From Candidatus Neoanaerotignum tabaqchaliae (GTDB lineage: Bacteria; Bacillota; Clostridia; Lachnospirales; Anaerotignaceae), in the NCBI GenBank assembly GCA_904420235.1, contig CAJFUS010000131.1, positions 1 through 28,251 of the forward strand: a stretch of 28,251 nucleotides of DNA. The letters are read 5' to 3'. How positions within the stretch are numbered: the stretch's first letter is position 1; each line of letters starts with the position of its first letter. The position numbers and the translations under genes were made by a program. Below are positions 23,619 through 28,251 of the stretch, piece after piece. The notes beneath the pieces are model-generated. The model was given only the letters and a program-made list of their open reading frames with translations, ran no database searches and was not told the DNA's origin.

Positions 23619-26414
23619 ATGAAAAGTTATTTTGAAAAATTTAAAGAATTAGTAAAAAGCCGCATATTTATAATGTTTGCCGGAATATTTATACTTTTCT
23701 CGGCAATATCCGTGCGTCTTTTTACCCTTCAGATAGTAGGAGGAGAAAAATATCAGCAGGAACTTACAACAAGCATAATGCAGAACCTGACAATCCCGGC
23801 CTCAAGGGGCATGATATACGACAGGTATGGCCGCCCTTTAGCTGTTAACGAGGCGGCTTTTTCAATAAAATTTGACGACAGTGTAACGGCAGCATTAACA
23901 AATAAAAATAAAGACCTTCTTGACTATGTTACGGCCCGACCAGATACAGTGGCTGACACTCTGCCAATAACATCAGGCGCAAATAAATCCTTCACTTTTG
24001 CCTCTCCGGAAGAGGAAACTAAGTGGAAACAAGAGATAGGTCTTGAAAAAAGGCAGCTTGATTTTACCGCTGAAGAAACGTATAGCTATCTTATGGAAAA
24101 ATTCGAGGTTCCTTATAACTTGTCAGAGGAAAATGAAAGGAAGCTTCTTTCATTGGCCGTTGAGTGTCCCGATAAAAACTTAATGCTTCTTTCACTTATA
24201 AAAATACTTGACGAAAACGGCGAAACTATAACCGATGATGTTCCTATATCTTCATCAATGCCATACGAGTTCCTATTTGACGGTAACCACGCTCAGGAAA
24301 TATCATTTAAGCAATCTATATCCATGGACGAGGAGCAATATAACTATACGGCCGATGAGACAATAGATTATTTAGAAGAGCTTTTTGATATTCCTCAATG
24401 TCTTTCAGAAGATACCAAAAGAAAACTTGTGTCAATAAGATATTCTATATATCTTGTACGCTATAGAAAATATCAGCCAGTTACGGTATCAATAAACATA
24501 AAAGACAGCACAATGGCCTCAATAGAGGAAAATAACAGCAAATTTCCAGGTGTTTTTATAGACACCGACTCTCTTAGAGAATATCCTGACGGAGAGTATT
24601 TTTCAAACATAATAGGATATATAGGAAGAATAAATGACACCGAATACGAACAATTTAGAGACTATGGTTATACCGCTAATGATACCATAGGCAAAATAGG
24701 CATTGAGAACATATATGAGCTTGAACTGCGCGGCGAGGACGGCGAAAGCCTTGTTGAGGTTGACGCCTCCGGAAGACGTATAAACACAATAGAAACAAAA
24801 GCTCCTGTATCAGGCAGCAATATATTTCTTACAATAGACAAAAAGCTTCAAATCGCGGCATATGACTATCTTGAACAAGCCTTAGCCGATACCCTTATAT
24901 CAAAGCTTCAGGCTACAAGAGCCAGCGACATGCCAATATCCCTTAGAGAACTTTTTATATCTATGGTAAACTGCAACAGCATATCGGTTTCAAAAATATG
25001 TTCCTCTTTCGGGGAAGTATCGTCTGAAATATACAGCCATATACTCTCAAAAGAGCCTGATTTTGATATTACCGCCGAAGGCGCTTCCGATACCGCCAAG
25101 CTTATAATAACCGACGAAATAGAGTCCGGAGAAATATCCACAAGGGACATGACATTGCTGCTTTTTGAGCAGGGAATTATAACAGGGGACGAGGATTATA
25201 TAAACAGCGTCAGAAACGGAACACTCTCACCGCTGTCTGTTATAATAGAAAAACTGGAGAGCCGTGAACTACATCCATACCAAACAAATCTTGACCCAAG
25301 CACTGGCTCGGTTGTTGTATCAGACGTTAATACAGGTGAAGTTCTTGCCCTTGTAACTTATCCGTCTTATGACAACAACAGGCTTGTTAACAACTTTGAC
25401 AGCGAGTATTACACACAGCTTATAAATGACCCTACAACGCCTCTTGTAAACCGGCCTTTAAAACAAAAAAAGGCACCCGGCTCAACATTTAAAATGATAA
25501 CATCAATAGCCGGCCTTGAATCCGGCGTTATAAGCCCCAGCAGCACAATAAGAGATTCGGGGCTGTTCACAAAGGCCGGCACACCATACGCAAGATGTTG
25601 GATTTACTCAAACAGCGGAGGAAATCATGGATATATAAACGTTTCTCAGGCCCTTGAGGTTTCGTGCAACTATTTCTTTTATGAAACGGCCTATCGTCTT
25701 GGAAACAGCGACGAGGGCACCACAGCTCAGGCTATAGAAACACTTAACAGTTATATGGAGGCTTTCGGCCTTAACGGCGTTTCGGGAATAGAACTTGAAG
25801 AGACAGAGTCAAATATGGCTTCACCTGAGTATAAAGAGCAGACAATTAAATGGCAGAATCCTGACGCCACAACAAGTCAAACCAACTGGACCGACGGCGA
25901 CACCATAAGAGCAGCCATAGGTCAGTCGGTAAATAATTACACGCCTGTTATTATGAATAAATATATCGCTACATTGGCTAACGGTGGAACAAGATACAAA
26001 TTCAGCGTCGTTGACAAAGTAGAAACGTCCTCAGGCGAGATTATAGAACAATCAGAGCCTGTTGTTGAGCAGTCAATAAATATATCCCAAGAAAATCTTG
26101 ATGCCGTTTATGAGGGAATGCGCCTTGTAACACAAGGAACAAGAGGAACCTTGAGAACATATTTTAACGATTTTCCTATAAATGTAGCGGCCAAAAGCGG
26201 AACCGCCCAAGAAAATCTTTTAAGAAGCTCTCATACATGGTTTGTTGGCTTTGCGCCTTATGAAAACCCACAAATTTCAGTTACGGTAATGATACCCTTT
26301 GGGGAATACTCGCCTACACCTTCAGCCATTGTTGGAAGGAATATAATAGCCGAGTATATGGGTCTTAATTACACCCCTGAAAACAGCTATATGGACGTGG
26401 AATTGGCTGATTAG
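23619..26414 (+). CDS. mrdA: PBP2-type class B penicillin-binding protein (elongation transpeptidase)
   Basis: Cross-links peptidoglycan during elongation with RodA and MreBCD. At 931 residues it is much longer than the usual 600-720. One membrane span (about 15-35), then the dimerisation domain beginning TIPASRGMIYDRYGRPLAVN (58-77). Transpeptidase motifs: S622-T-F-K625 (nucleophile), S682-C-N684 and K859-S-G861. Two features add length: a repeated segment in the dimerisation domain (about 109-180 and 202-274) and a mostly helical insert (about 421-556) between LTIDKKLQIAAYDYLE and LDPSTGSVVVSDV. Similar inserts occur in long clostridial class B PBPs, from memory. The ribosome site is weak (GGTGA), so expression may depend on upstream translation. 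Confidence 0.92.
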   Translation: MKSYFEKFKELVKSRIFIMFAGIFILFSAISVRLFTLQIVGGEKYQQELTTSIMQNLTIPASRGMIYDRYGRPLAVNEAAFSIKFDDSVTAALTNKNKDLLDYVTARPDTVADTLPITSGANKSFTFASPEEETKWKQEIGLEKRQLDFTAEETYSYLMEKFEVPYNLSEENERKLLSLAVECPDKNLMLLSLIKILDENGETITDDVPISSSMPYEFLFDGNHAQEISFKQSISMDEEQYNYTADETIDYLEELFDIPQCLSEDTKRKLVSIRYSIYLVRYRKYQPVTVSINIKDSTMASIEENNSKFPGVFIDTDSLREYPDGEYFSNIIGYIGRINDTEYEQFRDYGYTANDTIGKIGIENIYELELRGEDGESLVEVDASGRRINTIETKAPVSGSNIFLTIDKKLQIAAYDYLEQALADTLISKLQATRASDMPISLRELFISMVNCNSISVSKICSSFGEVSSEIYSHILSKEPDFDITAEGASDTAKLIITDEIESGEISTRDMTLLLFEQGIITGDEDYINSVRNGTLSPLSVIIEKLESRELHPYQTNLDPSTGSVVVSDVNTGEVLALVTYPSYDNNRLVNNFDSEYYTQLINDPTTPLVNRPLKQKKAPGSTFKMITSIAGLESGVISPSSTIRDSGLFTKAGTPYARCWIYSNSGGNHGYINVSQALEVSCNYFFYETAYRLGNSDEGTTAQAIETLNSYMEAFGLNGVSGIELEETESNMASPEYKEQTIKWQNPDATTSQTNWTDGDTIRAAIGQSVNNYTPVIMNKYIATLANGGTRYKFSVVDKVETSSGEIIEQSEPVVEQSINISQENLDAVYEGMRLVTQGTRGTLRTYFNDFPINVAAKSGTAQENLLRSSHTWFVGFAPYENPQISVTVMIPFGEYSPTPSAIVGRNIIAEYMGLNYTPENSYMDVELAD

Positions 26415-26465
26415 GGTAAGACATAAAAATAAAGTTTATTTCTTGTTTTATGGAGGAGATTTATA

Positions 26466-27059
26466 ATGATTACATTTATTACAGACGACAACAAAAAAGG
26501 CGGCTCCCCTTCTGATGACGAGCCTGAAATCGGATTCACAGAAAAAGGACGGTCTGTAGGCAAAATAATAGAAGACGCCGAGGCGCAAAAAGAGGCTGAG
26601 GAAAACGCCAAAGTTGAGGAAAAAGAAAATAATGAAGACCAGTCTGAGGCATCAGAAAATAACAAACCCGAAAATGCCGAAGTTGAGAAAAAAATTGACC
26701 AGCTTGTTAACTCTGCATTTTCAATTGATGAAAATAACACAAAATTTTATAAGGGCAATTTAAGAAACGGCATGTCCCTTGAGTTTGACGGAAGTATTGT
26801 TATTTTAGGCGATGTAAACCCAGGAGCTCAGGTTAAGGCAAAAGGCAATATATTAATACTTGGCGCGCTTAAAGGCATAGCCCATGCCGGCTGTGAAGGC
26901 GAGAAAGACGCCTTCGTATTCGCCCTCAGTCTTATACCGGTTCAGCTTAGAATAGGAAACATAATAACCAGATTTCCTGACGGCGACTCAAAAGTAAACC
27001 GCAAACCGGAATATGCCTACGTTGAGGACGGAAAAATATATGTTTCGTCATTTGATTAA
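26466..27059 (+). CDS. minC: MinC-like septum site protein with unusual N terminus
   Basis: MinC blocks FtsZ assembly away from midcell and is held at the membrane by MinD. Of 197 residues, only the C-terminal beta-helix domain (about 93-170) is clear: FDGSIVILGDVNPGAQVKA (107-125), GNILILGALKGIAHAG (127-142), then ALSLIPVQLRIGNIITR. The MinD-contact motif usually written RSGQ reads R100-N-G-M103. Residues 1-92 are an acidic, Glu/Asn-rich tract (e.g. NNEDQSEASENNKPENAEVE) with no recognisable MinC N domain, the part that inhibits FtsZ. ATG start after GGAGGAG, 51 bases after PBP2. minD follows after 221 bases with its own promoter. Family assignment rests on the C domain and the minD-minE context. 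Confidence 0.82.
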   Translation: MITFITDDNKKGGSPSDDEPEIGFTEKGRSVGKIIEDAEAQKEAEENAKVEEKENNEDQSEASENNKPENAEVEKKIDQLVNSAFSIDENNTKFYKGNLRNGMSLEFDGSIVILGDVNPGAQVKAKGNILILGALKGIAHAGCEGEKDAFVFALSLIPVQLRIGNIITRFPDGDSKVNRKPEYAYVEDGKIYVSSFD

Positions 27060-27198
27060 GGTATGTTTTAATTAAAAAAATAAAAACGCCGTCGATTAAT
27101 GTAAAATATTATACTTTATTTTTAAAATTTGCTAAAAAAAACTGGTGCAAAATCTTTCTATTTTTGTTAATATAGACTTATATAGATACATATTGGCT

Positions 27199-27228
27199 TT
27201 GCCTGAATTTACAAACAAAAACTATAAT
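27199..27228 (+). promoter_or_regulatory. Promoter of minDE
   Basis: TTGCCT (27199-27204), 18-base spacer, TATAAT (27223-27228). A start near 27235 would give minD a leader of about 45 bases, independent of the mre-minC transcript. Confidence 0.55.
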
Positions 27229-27238
27229 AAAATTTGTC

Positions 27239-27259
27239 AATTAGCATAGCTAATTAGCT
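27239..27259 (+). promoter_or_regulatory. Overlapping palindromes in the minD leader
   Basis: AATTAGC-ATA-GCTAATT (27239-27255) is a perfect 7-pair hairpin; AGCTAATTAGCT (27248-27259) is a perfect 12-base palindrome that shares its right arm. Both lie right after the predicted start of transcription and just before the GGGAGG ribosome site (27270-27275), so they could act as operator or translation control. Confidence 0.4.
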
Positions 27260-27280
27260 GATAAAGCTGGGAGGATAACA

Positions 27281-28078
27281 ATGGGAGAAGTAATTGTAAT
27301 AACAAGCGGAAAAGGCGGGGTTGGAAAAACAACAACAACTGCTAACCTTGGCTGCGGCCTTGCCAATTTAGGCAAAAAAGTGGCTCTTGTGGACGCTGAT
27401 ATTGGCCTTAGAAATCTTGATGTGGTTATGGGCCTTGAAAACAGAATAGTATATGACCTTGTTGACGTTGTAGAGGGAAAGTGCCGTCTTAAGCAAGCCC
27501 TTATAAAAGATAAAAGATATACGGGACTTTACCTTCTTCCCGCTGCTCAAACAAGGGATAAAGACGCTGTATCTCCAGAGCAAATGCAAAAACTTTGCGA
27601 CAGTCTTAAGGAAGATGAGTTTGATTACATATTAATAGACTGCCCTGCTGGTATTGAGCAGGGATTTAAAAACGCCATAGCCGGAGCTGACAGGGCTCTT
27701 GTTGTAACAACGCCAGAGGTTTCAGCCGTAAGAGACGCTGACAGAATAATAGGTCTTCTTGAGGCCAATGAACTTACAAACCCTTCGCTTATACTTAACC
27801 GGGTGCGCCCTGATATGGTAGACCGCGGCGACATGATGTCTATGGACGATGTTACAGAAATACTTGCAGTTGATATTATAGGCGTTGTTCCGGACGATGA
27901 ATCCATAGTTGTTCAAACAAACAAAGGAGAGCCGGCCGTTACCGTTGAAAACTCAAGGGCCGGACAGGCATACCGAAACATAACAAGACGAATACTTGGC
28001 GAGGATGTGCCAATAATGCAATTGAAGCAGGAGAAAACTTTTATGGACAAGCTTAAAAGCTTATTCCAGCGCGGATAA
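27281..28078 (+). CDS. minD: MinD, septum-site ATPase
   Basis: Membrane-cycling ATPase of the ParA/MinD group that recruits MinC and is driven off the membrane by MinE. The 265 residues show the deviant Walker A K11-G-G-V-G-K16-T (signature Lys K11), DADIGLRN (38-45), the switch-II DCPAG segment and NRVRPDMV. The C terminus (about 254-265, FMDKLKSLFQRG) is the amphipathic membrane-targeting helix. ATG after GGGAGG. minE follows after 48 bases. Confidence 0.97.
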   Translation: MGEVIVITSGKGGVGKTTTTANLGCGLANLGKKVALVDADIGLRNLDVVMGLENRIVYDLVDVVEGKCRLKQALIKDKRYTGLYLLPAAQTRDKDAVSPEQMQKLCDSLKEDEFDYILIDCPAGIEQGFKNAIAGADRALVVTTPEVSAVRDADRIIGLLEANELTNPSLILNRVRPDMVDRGDMMSMDDVTEILAVDIIGVVPDDESIVVQTNKGEPAVTVENSRAGQAYRNITRRILGEDVPIMQLKQEKTFMDKLKSLFQRG

Positions 28079-28126
28079 TTAGCGTCTTGTTTATATAACA
28101 TGTGCCTTTGACAGGAGTGGTATTAA

Positions 28127-28251
28127 ATGGAACTTTTTGATTTTTTAGGATTTTTCAGAAAAAAAGAGCCTTCTTCAGGAAATGTGGCCAAAGACCGTCT
28201 TAAGCTCGTTCTTGTTCACGACAGAGTTAACTGCTCGTCACAGGTGCTCGA
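28127..28251 (+). CDS. minE: MinE, topological specificity factor (3' end cut)
   Basis: Stimulates MinD ATPase and confines MinCD to the poles. Only the first 41 codons lie in the window. They begin with the amphipathic membrane-targeting stretch MELFDFLGFFRKKE, followed by the anti-MinCD helix VAKDRLKLVLVHDR (20-33), whose pattern (AK-RL-LV-HDR) is typical of MinE. ATG after an AGGAG site. The frame is still open at the window end. Presence of MinE, rather than DivIVA alone, implies an oscillating Min system. Confidence 0.9.
   Translation, partial: MELFDFLGFFRKKEPSSGNVAKDRLKLVLVHDRVNCSSQVL

Noticed and set aside
27346..27365. GG-N10-GC match to a sigma-54 -24/-12 promoter within minD
   Set aside because: It lies inside the conserved coding region of minD and has no downstream gene to serve; chance match.

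Overview
The window is chromosomal core sequence from a low-GC, anaerobic, endospore-forming member of the Clostridia; the Lachnospirales neighbourhood is my best guess, and I cannot name a genus. The reasons are the YqfC/YqfD sporulation pair, a six-subunit Rnf complex, a DUF3793 protein beside a flavodoxin, DUF4321 upstream of maf, and the mreBCD-PBP2-minCDE cluster. Codons are rich in ATA, AGA and CTT. I see no insertion sequence, prophage, CRISPR array, tRNA or rRNA.

Layout. (1) 1-2892, + strand: the 3' part of addB (recombination nuclease). (2) 2893-3216: an intergenic stretch with a possible structured RNA. (3) 11058-3217, - strand: a tight cluster yqfC-yqfD-phoH-pgpH-ybeY-cdd-(family 4 uracil-DNA glycosylase)-era-recO, covering sporulation, c-di-AMP turnover, ribosome maturation, pyrimidine salvage and DNA repair. 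Upstream of it, also on the - strand, is rpoN (sigma-54), separated by a good terminator. (4) 13098-18124, + strand: rnfCDGEAB, the ferredoxin:NAD+ oxidoreductase that pumps Na+ or H+, with a consensus-like promoter before it and a strong terminator after it. (5) 19504-18482, - strand: DUF3793 and a flavodoxin behind an excellent promoter that is framed by inverted repeats. (6) 19862-20793, + strand: DUF4321 and maf. (7) 21095-26414, + strand: mreB-mreC-mreD-PBP2 (cell elongation). (8) 26466-28251, + strand: minC-minD-minE (septum placement), with minE cut by the window end.

How the parts fit. Region 4 takes electrons from reduced ferredoxin. Region 5 encodes a flavodoxin that could stand in for ferredoxin, with promoter dyads that look like a metal- or redox-responsive switch. 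Regions 6-8 are the familiar elongation and division block. The most unusual points are: the doubly symmetric promoter of DUF3793-flavodoxin; a MinC whose usual N-terminal domain is replaced by an acidic tract and whose MinD-contact motif is altered; an extra tandem repeat in PBP2; non-canonical flavinylation motifs in RnfD and RnfG; and the structured block after addB. No wholly new multigene system is evident; most genes are well-known families.
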